From Enoplolaimus lenunculus (Eukaryota; Nematoda; Enoplea; Enoplida; Thoracostomopsidae), in the NCBI GenBank assembly GCA_030248215.1, contig JASANG010000765.1:57175-121174 (forward strand): DNA of 64,000 nucleotides, in the 5' to 3' direction. Made by a program: the position numbers and the translations under genes. Position 1 is the stretch's first letter. The number at the start of each line of letters is the position of its first letter. Below are positions 1 to 13,200 of this stretch, one piece after another. The notes under the pieces were generated by a model. The model was given only the letters and a program-made list of their open reading frames with translations, had not been told where the DNA came from and searched no databases.

Positions 1-1909
1 ACTAAACGTTGTGTCTCAAGGATACATTATTGAGATATTTGATTCAAAAGTCAACATCAAAGTTTACCACTGCCGCGCGCATAATCGAGCGAAAATTGCT
101 CCCAGTCAAACAATTCTCACGAGATCTCATCATTTGAATAAAACTTTTTCGCATTTCAAAGAATCTATTTATCTTATCATGAAACATAGATGGCCCGAGC
201 CAATATTAGATTTTAAACGTTTTGTCGAATACAGCCACACTGGAGGATGCAGCGAACCATGTTGACCATGCGCCTTTTCCCATCAGCGATTAAACGCCCT
301 ACCGATTGGTTAAAAAATAAAAATTTTGATCTATAAAATTATTGTTTGCCTCTGGCTCGCGATAATTGTTTAAGTTTTTTTGGCGGGCCCTTGTCACAAA
401 ATTTCTCGATTCACCACTGCCTACAACAGCATAAGTTTCAAAATTGAACTAAAAGGCGTTTCATACGGTAATGCGTTTATTACGCATTTGAAACAAGGTC
501 GAAACTGGTTCAAAATTGGGTCAATTTTCCTGGTAGCGCGGTCCCATCATATCATTTGTTTTGAAAATCCCTAAGCGCTCATGATGATGTTCTCCGCCTT
601 CTATATATTAGATTTCGCTGTAGAACTACAGTAAGCCATAATCCTAGTTGCTGCCGGCTGTGCTTAGCGATGTTGTTAAATTCCGATCCAATTTCAACCA
701 CTTTTGATCTATTAGAATGCAACCGATTTCTGCTACTAAACAGTTCATGTTCAAAGGCACAGCAGTTGATCCTAAAACGAGTAGGGTTACGTGCTGGAGC
801 TCAATATATAATGGAAGAGATTTCGCAAGAGACAAGGCAAACACAATTTTAAAATTAAATTTTCTGATACAAAAATTTCAAAATTTGAGCCTTAAAGATA
901 TGTTTTCACCTGTAAGACACGCCCCCCTCTTGTTGCGTCACTGTTTATGTTGACCACAAATAAACCTAAGTGTAAAAGCTTACTTATGCCCCCCCAATCA
1001 TTTCGTGTATTCCTTCAAGAACCATCTGATAGAAAGAAAATGAACTTAAGGCCACTGTTTGTGAACGTAAACGAATTTGTTTTGCCCCAAACAACGCGAT
1101 AAGAATCGATTATGTATTTTATACTTTAAAAATTTATTTAAATAGCGCATTTGTCACAAGAAATTTTTGATCCCGCGGGACATAATGAAGTTAGCGCAGG
1201 CGAATAAGGATAATACATCCGCCAGAAAATGAACCTTACATACGTCTTTGGTAGTGATTTGGACCAGGCCGATCCGAATTTGGTTAACAGTCCAGTACAC
1301 ACAAAGCTAGGGTCCGGGCTGCTACAAAGGCTGTCCGGTCTGCTGTAAGTGCGGTTGAGAGTCGGACCACTTCGAACCGTTAAAGTCTAACGCGCAACTA
1401 TCAGACGATGGCTGGTGAATGTCTTGTTAAAAATTTTACTACACTGGAACTCGTGGTTTATAGGGCACAATGTTGTCAACAATAATGCTGTAGACAGTAT
1501 CTATGTTTTCCGATAGGTTTATTGCGAGTTTCTTCCTCAAAAAATTTATGAACCAGCACGCGTGATAGGAAGATATTGCGCAGAACATTTTGGTATGTAA
1601 ATTGTTCGTCTAGAGATCCCCGAGCGTATTCAAGACCAGTAGCTTAAAAGTATATCATATAGACACGTGACGAGTTAAAAATTCAAAACCTTTTTCGTAT
1701 TTTCTTTCTCTTGCATGGCGAAATATTTGCTAAATACATATTTGGCGTCAGTAATATATATTCCCTGAACATCAGTGTATTTGCTAAACACGCTAGAAAA
1801 CTGCTATGTTTCATAGCATAAAAGGGTTCTTTCCTATCAGAAAGCCGTTGCAACTAAACGTAACATATTTGCGGTTTGAATGTTTTGTAACAACCTAAAT
1901 TGATTTCAG
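1..1909. other. Intron or upstream region, no exon seen
   Basis: No exon could be recognised here. The part of the homeodomain that should precede the 1910 exon (helices 1 and 2) was looked for and not found, so it presumably lies before the window and this stretch is intron. The short ORFs present have no family resemblance. Confidence 0.5.
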
Positions 1910-2040
1910 GTTTGGTTTCAAAATCGTCGGGCAAAATGGCGCAAGAAAGAAAATACCAAGAAAGCACCAGGAAGACCGGCGCATAACGCGCATCCGCAAA
2001 CGTGTTCAGGCAATCCTATTGATCCTGAAGAAGTCAAAAG
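1910..2040 (+). CDS. unc-4: unc-4-like exon: end of homeodomain and UNCX signature
   Basis: The acceptor TGATTTCAG ends at 1909 and the donor GTAAGC begins at 2041. The exon is phase 0 at its start and carries two bases of a split Arg codon at its end. It encodes recognition helix 3 plus the conserved UNCX tail. Confidence 0.92.
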
Positions 2041-3304
2041 GTAAGCATAGTCGCACCTGTAACTTAGAATTACATTTAGGGTGCTAATCAAAAACTATAA
2101 AAATATTTTCTCATGGGTTACCAACGTATAGCTTTTCAAGTAGCTAATCTTATGTTTACAAACTTACATACCTATAACGTTGAAAGAAAGAAAATATTGG
2201 CTTCTAAACCTTTGAATTCTCGAAAAATTTTACCACTAACATTCTTGGACATCATATTTGCACTCAAAATATACTGGAAACCCAGAATAGGCCTTGAGAA
2301 AAGTATTTCAAAGTTCTTAAATCTAATGGATCTACCACTTTAATCTTAAGGTACACGTCAATTCAAGCCTCATTTACCAGATTTTATTCGAGGAGTTTCT
2401 AAGAACTTTTTCATTTGCGAGCCCACGAAAATAATTCCCCAAAAATTGTTATAGACCGTAACCTCTTCCTTTTGAAAATGACCATGGCCACGTTGATTAC
2501 CCCAGTGTTTTGTTTAGATCTTTATTTAATCTCAGGCCGAAAAAATTTGCCGAGGTTGCGCCTGTTTTCGTTTTTAGACGAGAGCAAGAACGCGAGGAAC
2601 GGCGCCGGCAAAGGTTGCTCGACAAACAAGCCGCGACCACTCGTTCGCGTGGACTAAGTCCATCCGCTCCAGCATTTTCTAAACAACCTCGGCCATCGTC
2701 TTCAACACAACTGATCGCTACTACTCAACGACCGCTGTCGTCGAATTCAGGTCGAAGCGTTGATTCAGTTCAATCTGAATCTAGCTTTATATTAAGCAAC
2801 GCACGAAATTCAGGCGATCTCATAACAACCCAATCTGGGACGCAGTATTGCAGACCACCGCATTCTGAAACATTCTCTCCCTCGCCAGACTCAAATGTGG
2901 CTCTGTTGAACCGATACAACGCTACTGCTTCGAAAACTCTGTCCACTCTATTTTCCATCGACGCTATTCTGGCGGCCCCTGGTACAGTTAGAGATGATTG
3001 TTCGCCAAGCTTTAAGTTGCCGCGGATCGAGTGGCCGAAACCGCGTGCTAACAACTCTGAGCAACCCGTTATCGCTTTATCGGGACATTCCGGATTTTTT
3101 GAGTGCAATGACGTTAATTCCACAGTCAAATGCGAAGTTGACTGCAGTTCTAATTCGTCACCGTCGTTCTGCTCAGAATTGGAATGTGGAAATGGAAACA
3201 AAATCGCTCAGGAATACAAAAATAGCGATCAAATGCACGGCGATAATCACAAAAATGGCAGCGCAACTGACTATGGCGACAATATAGATGCGTCAAGGAT
3301 ATAA
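1910..3304 (+). CDS. unc-4: UNC-4/UNCX-type paired-like homeobox gene, 3' two exons (partial)
   Basis: This is a nuclear transcription factor of the UNC-4/UNCX class, which specifies neuron identity in animals, usually as a repressor. Two exons are visible: 1910-2040 and 2578-3304. The first encodes the end of homeodomain helix 3 (VWFQNRRAKWRKKE) followed by the class-specific tail NTKKAPGRPAHNAHPQTCSG and DPEEVK. The intron before it lies between homeodomain residues 46 and 47, a classic site. The split codon AG|A joins the exons as K-R-R-E-Q-E-R-E, giving a basic/acidic helix. The second exon continues with a Ser-rich region and a Groucho-binding eh1-like motif FSIDAILA (2951-2974), then ends at TAA 3302-3304. 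The N-terminus and most of the homeodomain are outside the window. Confidence 0.9.
2578..3304 (+). CDS. unc-4: unc-4-like terminal exon with eh1-like motif
   Basis: The acceptor is the pyrimidine-rich CCTGTTTTCGTTTTTAG ending at 2577. The reading frame extends upstream through the intron (to 2510), but the in-phase junction with the 2040 donor fixes the exon start. It encodes about 241 residues: a charged helix, a Ser/Pro-rich linker, an FSIDAILA motif about 125 residues in, and an acidic, Asn-rich tail without recognisable domains. Confidence 0.88.
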
Positions 3305-4045
3305 AATAATGGCGAATAACACTTGAAACAATAGTGGTGTAATTCGACATTTTTGGTCAGGGGATTTTTTGGCAAAACAACAGATGAAACGTCAAAAGAA
3401 GAAATCTGAATTAATCTAACTTAAGAAATAGCCAATGATGAAATGGTGATTTTGATTTCGAGGAGATTTTACATACTTTGAATTTGATCCATATGGCATA
3501 TTTTTAAATCATTAGCACTTGTGAACACGGACTGAAATGTTGCTCTGCGAAAAGTTCCGTCTTGCACAACGACTACCAGGGTATAACTTCATATCTGTTT
3601 ACTTTTCCGTAATTTTCACTATCCGTTTACACCCTGCCGAGGTCGCATATTGGTCGTTGACATCTGGCTAAGTTTCACCAAATATATTTTTGTAAAAATA
3701 AGTTTATAAAAGGGCTTTTGTAAATTTTTTCCACATATAACGTTAAAGTTTAATAAGCATAGGCGCAAGCTTAGGTTTACACAAAATCTTAAAGAAAGGT
3801 TTAATCTTAGGCATAGAATAACCTTTTTCTAATCCGACACAAGAATGTAAGGTAAAAGTATGCAAAAGCCGCAAACAATGTTGACTTAATTTTTGATAAT
3901 TTGTGATCAGTAACTGTCACATCTAACTTCAGAACCGTACTGATTATATTTCCATATACATCCAACTTGACAGTTATAAAGCTCATTTGAAATATTTGCA
4001 TATACTAGTCAATCTGTATTTATCGTTTCATATTTGTTGCGTGTG

Positions 4046-4586
4046 TTAAGCCCTATTCATACGTGCAAGTAGTTTGCAGCCAAAACAAACACGTGCAACT
4101 TGTATCTGCAAGTTCGGCCGCAAAACGGCTTCGATGTTCTCAATAATGCACTGAAATTCACGTAATTAATTTTAATTCTCACGTGTAAACAAACCTGCAA
4201 GTCGCATGAATTTCCTGCACCTGAATTTTGATTGGGTAAACTTGAAATATTGCTGTCAAGCGCTTCTTCGACAAATTGGAACATTAAAAATTTATGCACA
4301 GACCTTGCATTAACTCAAATATCAAACTTGTTTGAGATTTGGCAGTCCACGGCGATAATGACTGGACTTGTTTTGCATATATTTAGCACTCAAGATAGAC
4401 ATTGTTAAATTAATAACATTTTCAAATCAAAAAATTTTCAAGTACGATCTTCTTCATGCGTGAATGTTTCTTACAGCTAAAACTTGCAGTTGCAGCTTTT
4501 GTTAAAAAATCAGCTGCAAGTTTTTCGTGCAAGTTGCAGCCGTGCGTTCTCGCTGCAAAAACTTGTACGCGTGAATACGGCTTTAA
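4046..4586. mobile_element. MITE-like element, CACGTGCAAG family, copy 1
   Basis: The left end reads TTAAGCCCTATTCATACGTG and continues CAAGTAGTTTGCAGC. The right end is its imperfect inverse, ending GAATACGGCTTTAA. The interior repeats short GCAAGTT/GCAGC words in both orientations. Related elements occur at 19824, 24646 and 54187. No coding capacity is seen, so it looks non-autonomous. Confidence 0.7.
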
Positions 4587-5111
4587 GTTATTAAATGATG
4601 ATAAGATATGACATGCGTATTATTTTGACATTTCAGAACGTCAAGCTTAAATACGAAAAATGCTGTCTGTTATTAGCTTGTTATTTGATATAACGTGAAA
4701 CTTCTAGAAGTGACCGGTTCTAATACAGCGCCATATGTATAACTCAAGTAGGATTGGTGTTTTAACAAAAATTGAATTGACCGCAAAACGCTGGGTTTTT
4801 TTCGTTATTGTCCGGAAAAACGGCTAAATTAGAAAGTATTTCATAGTTCTTCAACCGATTAAACGTTAGTGAATGCTAACTTTAAAACAAAAATGACATT
4901 GAAAATCAAATTATTTTACAAAATATATATAAAAATTCTAAAACATTGCGTAATAAAAAACTATTGACTACAGAAGCGTCAGATGTAAATTTTTTGCAAA
5001 AAATCTTGATTGATACATAAGTTTAATTAAATGTCAGTTTACAGCATAAAACCAGTCGTAGTGGGACTACATTTATTGAGCGAAGCTCGAACACACGTAA
5101 GCAATTAAGGT

Positions 5112-5760
5112 AATATTTGCAAATTAGTTATTAGCTAACTATTCATTTGTCGGTTTTGGAGGTTTGTAAGCAATTTCGTCTCCTCGCACCCAAAAACCCT
5201 TCAGCCACCCTAATAATTTTTGGAATAATTTAAAAAGTCATAATTTTGTCTTGTCAATTAAGCTAATATGCAAATTAGCTATTAGCTAACTATTCAATTA
5301 TCGGTTTTGGAGATTTGTAAACAATTGATACAGATACCTCGCACCCAAAAACCTTCAGTAAACCCTAATAATTACTGAAATAATTTAAAAAGTCATAGTT
5401 TTGTCTTGTCAATTAAGCTAATATGCAAATTAGCTATTAGCTAACCATTCAATTATCGGTTTTGGATGTTTGTAAGCTTTTTATTCAAATTCCTCGCACC
5501 TAAAAACCCTTTATTGCTGAAATTATATTGCTTTTAACTTTAATAATTAGTGAAATATTGTAAGAAGTCCTAATTTAGGCTTACAAACTATGCTAATATG
5601 CAAATTATCCATTAGCTCACTACTCAATTATCAGTGTTGGAGGTTTGTAAACAGTCTGCGGAGATTTGTCGCACCCAAAAACCTTTAATGCTAAAATTAG
5701 ATTGCTTCTAACTGTAATAATTAGTGAAATATTGTGGAAAGTCCTATTAATTATGCAAAT
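5112..5760 (+). repeat. Degenerate tandem repeat of about 160 bp, 4-5 units
   Basis: The unit contains ATATGCAAATTAGCTATTAG, then TCGGTTTTGGAGGTTTGTAA and a CTCGCACCCAAAAACC block. Units begin near 5112, 5265, 5420, 5590 and 5750 and are diverged by substitutions and small indels. ATGCAAAT octamer-like words recur once per unit. Confidence 0.7.
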
Positions 5761-6020
5761 TAGCCTGTAGCTAATAAACGGCTTAAACTTTTAAAACCCC
5801 AGTGCGAGGTTAACATCCCAGGATAATTGGCTTTCAAACAAAAAAAGTTTATCAAAATCGGTTCATTCGTTCCTGGGATTCTTTTCGGACTGACAGACGG
5901 ACAGAGGGACAGACGGACAGACGGACAGACGGACAGACGGACGGACGGACATCCACCTTTCGACCCCCAAGTACAAAACATAAAACGCTTCGCGTAACTC
6001 CGAGCTTCGATCGGAGTTTC
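5757..6020 (+). repeat. Interspersed repeat with (GGACAGAC)n microsatellite
   Basis: Sequence from about 5757 to 5960 resembles 55560-55720: both share an AAACGGCTTA start, TTTTAAAACCCCA, AACATCCCAGGAT, a CAAAATC/GGTTC stretch and then GACAGACGGAC. At this copy the end has expanded into an 8-bp microsatellite (5890-5950). The PSVRLSV-type translations on the minus strand are products of this microsatellite. Confidence 0.65.
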
Positions 6021-6594
6021 GCTTCGCCCAATCAATGAAGTATATGCGTAGAAACTCAAGTCGTAATTCAGCCCAATTCCCAAATTGGCTAGTCAACGCG
6101 GAATGACCACTTGAGCTAGCGCTAAACGGAAGAATCTCTGCCGAAGCTTAAGGGTTTCTGATTCGATACTTATCTTAGAAGTCTTCGAAGCATCTACTAT
6201 GCGTCGTATACAATAAAAATTTACACGGTTTTCTTAATATCGTTGCAATACCTTCGTTTCAGACAATGGAACCCGAACGCCTATTTTCGTTTTCTATTGC
6301 TGAATGATGTAATCGTATTCGCATCAGCCAATCCTATTTAAATATGACATTAAACTACAAAACCAGTCTCCTAGCTTATATATGAAAGAAGGAGAATTTC
6401 GCCTTGCAAGTAAGTCGAAATTTTGCGTTGGACTTTTCCAATTCGAAATTGGTCTAAATTACGGTTAGAGCTTAGGCTACGGCATACAGATTAGCAATAA
6501 CACGGTGAGTAATATTAGATCTCTCAGTTGATGCAACAAAAATTGCGTCTGCTTCCAATTCAGCTCCATGACTGCCTGCAGTAACCAGCAAAGT

Positions 6595-6812
6595 ATTTTC
6601 TGTGACGAATCTGAAAAGTTATTCTGATATTTAAGACAATTTTTCTAAAAATAACTGAAAACGTTTATTTTCAGACTTTATTTCAAAACTTTTTTTGAAA
6701 TCTTTTCTGTTATAACAGAAATATTTTTCAAGTGCACATTGCTAATTATATTTCTTAAATGCAAGAAATTTTTTCTTAAATATCAGAAATATTATTTCGA
6801 GTGTGGTATATT
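6595..6812 (+). mobile_element. Interspersed element shared with 22786-23020 in inverted orientation
   Basis: The segment includes GATATTTAAGACAATTTTTC, CTGTTATAACAGAAATATTT and AAGTGCACATTGCTAATTAT. The reverse complement of this order is found at 22786-23020. CTGTTATAACAG is a perfect palindrome near the centre. No ORF of note. Confidence 0.65.
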
Positions 6813-8458
6813 ATATCATGAAACAGAAATTACAAAATCTAGTAAATCAGAGCTTAAGCGAAATTTTGTTCCTAATTTGAGGTGTAAGAACGACTACTTT
6901 TCGCAGTTTTCCGCGACGTTTTGTCGTTCAAGGCAAGCTGTTTGCTACCATTGAAAGTACAAAAACTTTTTTTCAGTTATTCTACTCCTTTGGACAAAAC
7001 AGAAAAACAGAAAAAACACCGTGTATACCGCTGGAGTTTTGCAACACACAACCTTGAGCTCAAGTATTGGTAGAACTTTTCGTTTAACAATGTTGCTTGC
7101 AGCAGTCTAGCTGTTATTTTTACGCAAATGACTAAAATTTTGTAATCTAGCTAAAATATACTGGATTGAGACGCGATTTGGTTTGATATAAGTGCATACA
7201 TTATTTTCGGTTAGATGGTTTGAGTCAATTTAGACGACTTTATATCATCGTTGATTATTCGTCAAAAATTTGCTGAAACAACAGATAATAGAAATCTTAC
7301 CAGTTTTTCGCGGAAATGTCAGTTATTTTTGCACAATGTTTTATCGTAAAAAACTATTCAGGTCCAGTAAGCTTTGGCCACCGCGTCCACTGGCCCGAAA
7401 AATTGTCTGAACTTCATTAAAAATTTGATGCAGAACTCTATTAACAAATCATCATCACTGTAATTTGTTTCTTACAAAGAATTGTCTTTGTTTAGCAATG
7501 ACATTAAGTAAGAAACCAATCACAAGGCGTGCAATTGTCGCATAGAAAGAATTATACGCCGTGGGCTGGCCAAGTCGTAATTACAGCCTGGACTACTGGA
7601 TTAGCCTGACTTGGGCTGTTACATAATATATAATATATATTACGTATATATCGAAAGTTTAAAAAAACACCGCGACCATTCAAACCAATTTTCACAATTC
7701 AGCGCAACCGTAAATGCTATTCAGCGTGCACTTGTTTGATATCACCAGCATAATGCGAACCAGATGTAAGATAATTGCTATCAAAACGCACGTTATACTG
7801 TTTCATTTTTCACCAACACAAAAGATTATAACAGCAAAGTGTGTTTTTGGTTTCGCAATGTTAACCGGACGTGTGCTGCTTTTGCTTTCAAGTTTATGCA
7901 AAATGTTACTTTTGAGGTGCCTTCGTTTGTTGTGAAACTGTAAATAAAATTTAGTTTTAGACAAATCCTTCATACTCTGAGGCTTAATGTTCGAAATCTA
8001 TTTTATGCTTTTGGTACGCTCCTAAAAGTAACATTGTCAAAAATATATGTGATCCGCTTAGTAAAATAAAACCTTAAAACTAGCGTGGAGTGTGGTAACT
8101 CAAATTGGTAGTTAGTGATGTGATAGTCTCTGACCGACATCCGAGTATTCTAATTGCCTTCGGGTATCGTGGTTGCAAAAATCAAAAATAATTTGATAAT
8201 GTATATCGAAATTCGAAATTTCTTTAAATAACCGAGACTATAAATCACAAATACAATATTTTGATCATCGCCCCTGCAGCACGCGTGAACAAATGCATCT
8301 TGAATGTCAGTCGACAACCTAAAGAAAACAGAAGGGGTGTCGCATGTTCCCCTGAACCCAATTGAATATTAAGTTCCGTGTTAGAATTTCAAACATTTAC
8401 TGCAAACAAAATGTGCTGGCTTCTTGCTCGCTTGGATTGCGCGGTTTTTAAACTACTT

Positions 8459-8629
8459 ATGCATCGTCCACTTTAATTTGCGTCCATGCTGTGGAATTAG
8501 TTATGAAATTTCGAAATTCTAAATTCAATTTCCCACTTGATGTTAAAAATGAAAAACGCCTATTTACCACTTGGGAATGGACGAGAACTAGTTCCACAGC
8601 ATGGACGCAAATTAAAGTGGACGATGCAT
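8459..8629. mobile_element. 171-bp MITE with 43-bp near-perfect terminal inverted repeats
   Basis: The left arm starts ATGCATCGTCCACTTTAATT and continues TGCGTCCATGCTGTGGAA. The right arm is its reverse complement up to 8629, with about one mismatch over 43 bp. The interior of about 85 bp is AT-rich. The nearly identical arms suggest recent activity or strong constraint on the hairpin. It cannot encode a transposase. Confidence 0.8.
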
Positions 8630-9532
8630 TATTGGCCATTTAATTCTTGGTTGTATACCGAAGCTTAAAATTCTCTTAGGATTTGATGGTCCCTTCGTTT
8701 TGGGGTTAGCCACTGCACCTTTGTTTCACACCTCAAAATATTTCGTTACAGTGTATCTGGATCGTTAGTTTTTAACACAGTACTACTGTAATAGGCGCTT
8801 ACAGCTGCCCAGCTACTTTTACAGACAATTCAAAATTTAATACAGCACCATAAAAAACTCGGAAAAGAATAAGTGACCATTGTTGTACATAGTGTATTTT
8901 CACTCCAAGTTCCTATTAATTGGTTTGTAATATATTACAAAACCTACTTTATCTTGCAATTTTAAAGCTTTATGTTAGAATTTAAGACAATAAATCTAAA
9001 CAATATACACGTCTGGCTTTTGGCTCGCTTCGCTCTCGAGGTTCTTTGGCTGTTTCGCTCCTCGTTTTATTCCTTCAATATTAATCAGGGTTTGAAACGT
9101 TCATTGAATCGATGTATTATTGTAACATTGTAGAAGATTTTACACAAAATTCATACTATATATAGCGCTCCAACGAAAAGTCGTGGTTCCTCAACTTATA
9201 CAAGCACGTTACCTTTGCTATATTGGTTAGCTGTTAACCCGCTAACTACTTAACAATTGCTTGTTAATTGTTAAACTTCGCGCATAGTGCATTATCTTCC
9301 GGCCGTATGCAATTAGCAATTAGCATTTAGTTGACTTTTAAGGTATCAGTGCTTCAGCAACATTGTGATTCTTTATACTAAACTGTGCCAAATTGAATTT
9401 TTAAGATTTAAAGAATTTCTTCGTTACAGTTCAATCCGCGTATACCCTCGAAAACATAATTTTGACTTTATTAAATTAAAAACTATATGTAGGCGACTCT
9501 AAAACTTCGAGCTTAATTTGTTTGCGAACAAC

Positions 9533-10246
9533 ATGGCATCAAATGAGTCTGCAGACACCCTAACTCAACCGCTAACATCTGGCGTCCCAAATTCGCATAC
9601 CGACGTTACCGACACCAACAAAATTGCCACCTCAGGCCACCTATCAGATCCTACTATATTAACTTCGGCAATTTTGGATCGTACAGACAGTGGTCGAAGC
9701 CTTGGAAACCGTTCTGTTCATTTCGAATCAACCTCTAATGAAGAGGTGAAGCCCAAACGTCGCAAATCGTTTACAAATTTATTCAGTGGATTCAATTTTG
9801 GGACCAAACAAAACACGGAAGATAATCCTAGTTTTCCTGAATATTCGCCTGTTTATCGCGACCAACGTGCAAGTTACAATATGCTAGGCACATCATATTT
9901 TCCGTCATGGGCAATGATAATTCTTAGCTTATTACTAGCTGTCATTTTAGGCAGCGTTACATGGCTGTGGATATATTTTGTGTTGCAAATGCATTGGATC
10001 ATTGCAACTGCTATTAGTGGTTCAGTTGTTGTAATTGCAGGTGTAGCGCTGACAATAAGCAAGCCGCTGCGATGCACTGTTTGTGTTGCGGCTGCAAGTT
10101 TAAGTCTACCAGAGGGACAACTGTTCCTTGGTGGATTATGTTTTGCGTTGATTTTCGCTGGACCAGTAGTAAATGTTATTGATAATACGGAAATTTTCAT
10201 AGATTCCGTATCATGTTTGAAAGACGTTTGGAAAAATGAAAGTCAT
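9533..10246 (+). CDS. DC-STAMP gene exon 1
   Basis: The ATG at 9533 starts MASNESADTL. The donor is GTAAGA at 10247, directly after KNESH. The open frame runs on to 10357, but that part is a repeat element (10277-10425), so the upstream donor is preferred. Confidence 0.8.
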
Positions 10247-13200
10247 GTAAGATTGTATGATTGGGTCCATGATATTTATAGGGGCCTGTCCACTGGTTTA
10301 CACTTAAAGTGGGGAACTTACAACCTGCGAAGCTTAGGCTGTAATGCGAAGGACTAGGGTTATATATGTTTGGGTTTAGGCTTAGGTTTAGGTTTAGTTA
10401 TATGTTTAGTAGACAGGCCCCTATACTAGTAAAGAGCTCAACTTTATTGCAAATGTTCAAGCACCGTAAACAAAGTTGTCAGAGTGAGATACGTCAATTG
10501 ACACCTCTGTAAAATAAAAAATACCGCATAATTCGTAAAGCTGGGGTTAATAAAATTTCAGTTTCACGATAGCATTAAATGCGACAAAGTTAACAAAATT
10601 ATCATTCTCGCATCCTTAAAAGTTTTTCAAGTAATTGTAGCAGCTCATTCGAAGAAATTTAACACTAACTTTATATTAAATGCAATTGATTTTAGTTGTT
10701 TATTAAACGAATCTTGACCCATGTAAATATCAGGAGCGGAACGTTTTTTCTATTGGACTGTGGAATAAGTAAGATTACGTTGTAGATTAATTTCTTCGGC
10801 TTTAGGTTTACGCTTAGGCTTAGGCTTAAGTATGAGGTTATTCTTACGCTTAGTCTTAGGCTTAGGCTTAGGAATATGCTTATACTTCTGTTCAGCCACT
10901 ATTCCGCACCTGGTACCCCACTTTTGTCGCTGAATAACTTATACTTTCATATATTCGTAAAAAATATTTTACGGTTGATTAACGTATCTTGCGAGAATGC
11001 GCGCGCTCATAAACTTTGGCAGTTGTACATTTATTTTGGGCTCGTGGCCTAGCGCACAAAATATTATATTCAAATTTGCAAAATGTAGCCAAGACTTAAA
11101 AAGCCTGATGAATTTGAAATTGATTGCTTCTTAAATTTTAGACATATCATGATTTTACTGAATCCTTTGAGAATTTGTAAACGCGACATTTAAGGCAATT
11201 GAAGAATTCATGCAATCTCCGCTGCGATTTGTTAACCAACAACTTGATAAAGCTCAAATGGTGTGGGATGAACTGTCGGCGCCAGTTAAAGACAACGCAA
11301 TAATTATCGATAATTATATGCAGTCAGTGAACACCAGCGTCCTTGGAATTATTGGTAGATTTGACCATGTACGCGAGGTAAGACTTCGATTTTATGATAA
11401 TTGGAAGGAAGCCTACAAACGCGTATGTTTTTTTTTATTTTGCGCGTATGCGCTGCACAAAATTGCTGTTAGGTATTAAGCTCTTATAACAGAGTGGTGA
11501 AGATAAATGCATTTCATCCGACCGTTCTTTGGGAGATAGGGCCTGCCGTTTGAGGGGAATCAAAAATATCAAAGCATTTTCCTAAGCCTAAGCCTTAAGC
11601 TAAGCGTAAGCCTAAGCCTAAACCTAAGCCTAAACAAAAGAAATAGTCTAAAGCTTAAGCTTACTTTATTGCAGTCCCGCAGAAAAACGTTTCACCCTCC
11701 AGATCATTATATGAGCCGTCACTTTCATGCCGATGATCATTACTACATTAACACAAAAAATTGGTTTTGGCCTTTGTTGAGAGCGCAGGCCTGGGTGACC
11801 TCACGTTGGATCCGACAGTGGTTATATATGCCCTCTCGAAATGAATTCCGGACTACGTCGTTTGTTTCGTACTTTATACAGCAATGTTCGGATCAAACTC
11901 AAACAATAACCGCGTATTGTTCGAACATATTCAACAGTGCGCAAACGAAATGTGAAACATTCGCTAAAAAGTTGCATTCACACGCGATCGACGTTATCAC
12001 CGACGAGACTGGAGGCAGCGATCACGACAATTTATCAATTCGGCGTGCGTTCAAAGCGAAAATGTGCGAAAAATTTTCGTGGTACTGTGATGAATTTACG
12101 CACGAAGGCAGTGAAGATTGGCAAAAGTTAGTTCGAATGTAGACCGTTTTGCAGCCGGCAGGGTTCCAACGGAATTCCGATTTTGGATGACATTCCGACA
12201 AAATTTGTATTCCGATTCCGATTCCGACAGAGCGTGATTTCGATGCCGGAATCCCGGTATTTTCGATAAGGTGTGTTTTTCCATCAAAATTATTTCATGT
12301 TTAAACTTATGTTTCATCTGGGTTTAATGCAATTAAAAAGACGGAAAATGAATTGCAAAACCACTTAATTTGAAAAATTATACTTTGCCACTAAAAGGTT
12401 ACACTGGTAAAATACTGTGTAAAATGTTAAATAAAACGTATTTGGTTTTACGACTAAAAATTAACAAAATCATAACACATTTAAATCTAAAAATTCCGAT
12501 TTCGATTCCAATTCCGGTTCCGACGAGCAAATTCAATCCGGATTCCGATTCCGATTCCGACAAAATTACGTTCTGGTTGGAACTCTGGCAGCTGGTAGAA
12601 CTACATGTAAATCATTCATGCTACAATTTACTATTAACGACGGTAAGCGATAATTTATTAATTTATATCATTAAACCTTTCCAACATTAATATTCTTGAT
12701 TTCAACTGTAGATAATTTTAGCTTTGAGCTCCAATTGGAGTTTGACGCTTTCGAGCTCGAGGAGGACTTTCGCGTCTGCTGAAGAGTGTAATAATTGTCA
12801 TACACAACGAATTGTATACTGTATTGCGTGTGAAACTGGCAGCATAGTTGCTCATAGTATACTCTATGTAAAAAGGGTTAAGAAGCCGATTAGTGTCTGC
12901 GTCTAATATCCTAGTGCGTAGCTAAACCGGGATTCTGCAATCGTTGCGCTATATTTAGCACTCGCGCCTATTGCCATTCACCGGTGCGCACCATCGGCCG
13001 CCGCTGGCCGGGCGAACCCGCGTGCCACAAAAAACTAAATTTTTGAACCGACATGGCGCGGCTTTCGACGGCACACTGTGAGCATAGCTAAACCCCATAC
13101 AGAATGACAAATAGTGTTATGGCTGGAACCTAAGTCCTATATCTACTGTAAAGTTTTCCACTTTCTGTCATGATCGACTACTCTGAAGATATAACGAAAC

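Larger units (their letters stand above)
3305..9532. other. Intergenic region rich in short repeats
   Basis: No exon was recognised between the homeobox gene and the DC-STAMP gene. The stretch holds several repeat elements (listed separately at 4046, 5112, 5757, 6595 and 8459). The remaining sequence is AT-rich with short, unconvincing ORFs. The promoter of the 9533 gene should lie at its right end but no clear motif was seen. Confidence 0.6.

Noticed and set aside
5760-6096. PSVRLSVCPSV-type ORFs
   Set aside because: Translation of the (GGACAGAC)n microsatellite; such peptides are a common artefact.
10247-10357. Extension of DC-STAMP exon 1 to the stop at 10357
   Set aside because: The last third is a TIR repeat element, and a GTAAGA donor just upstream gives an in-phase link to exon 2.
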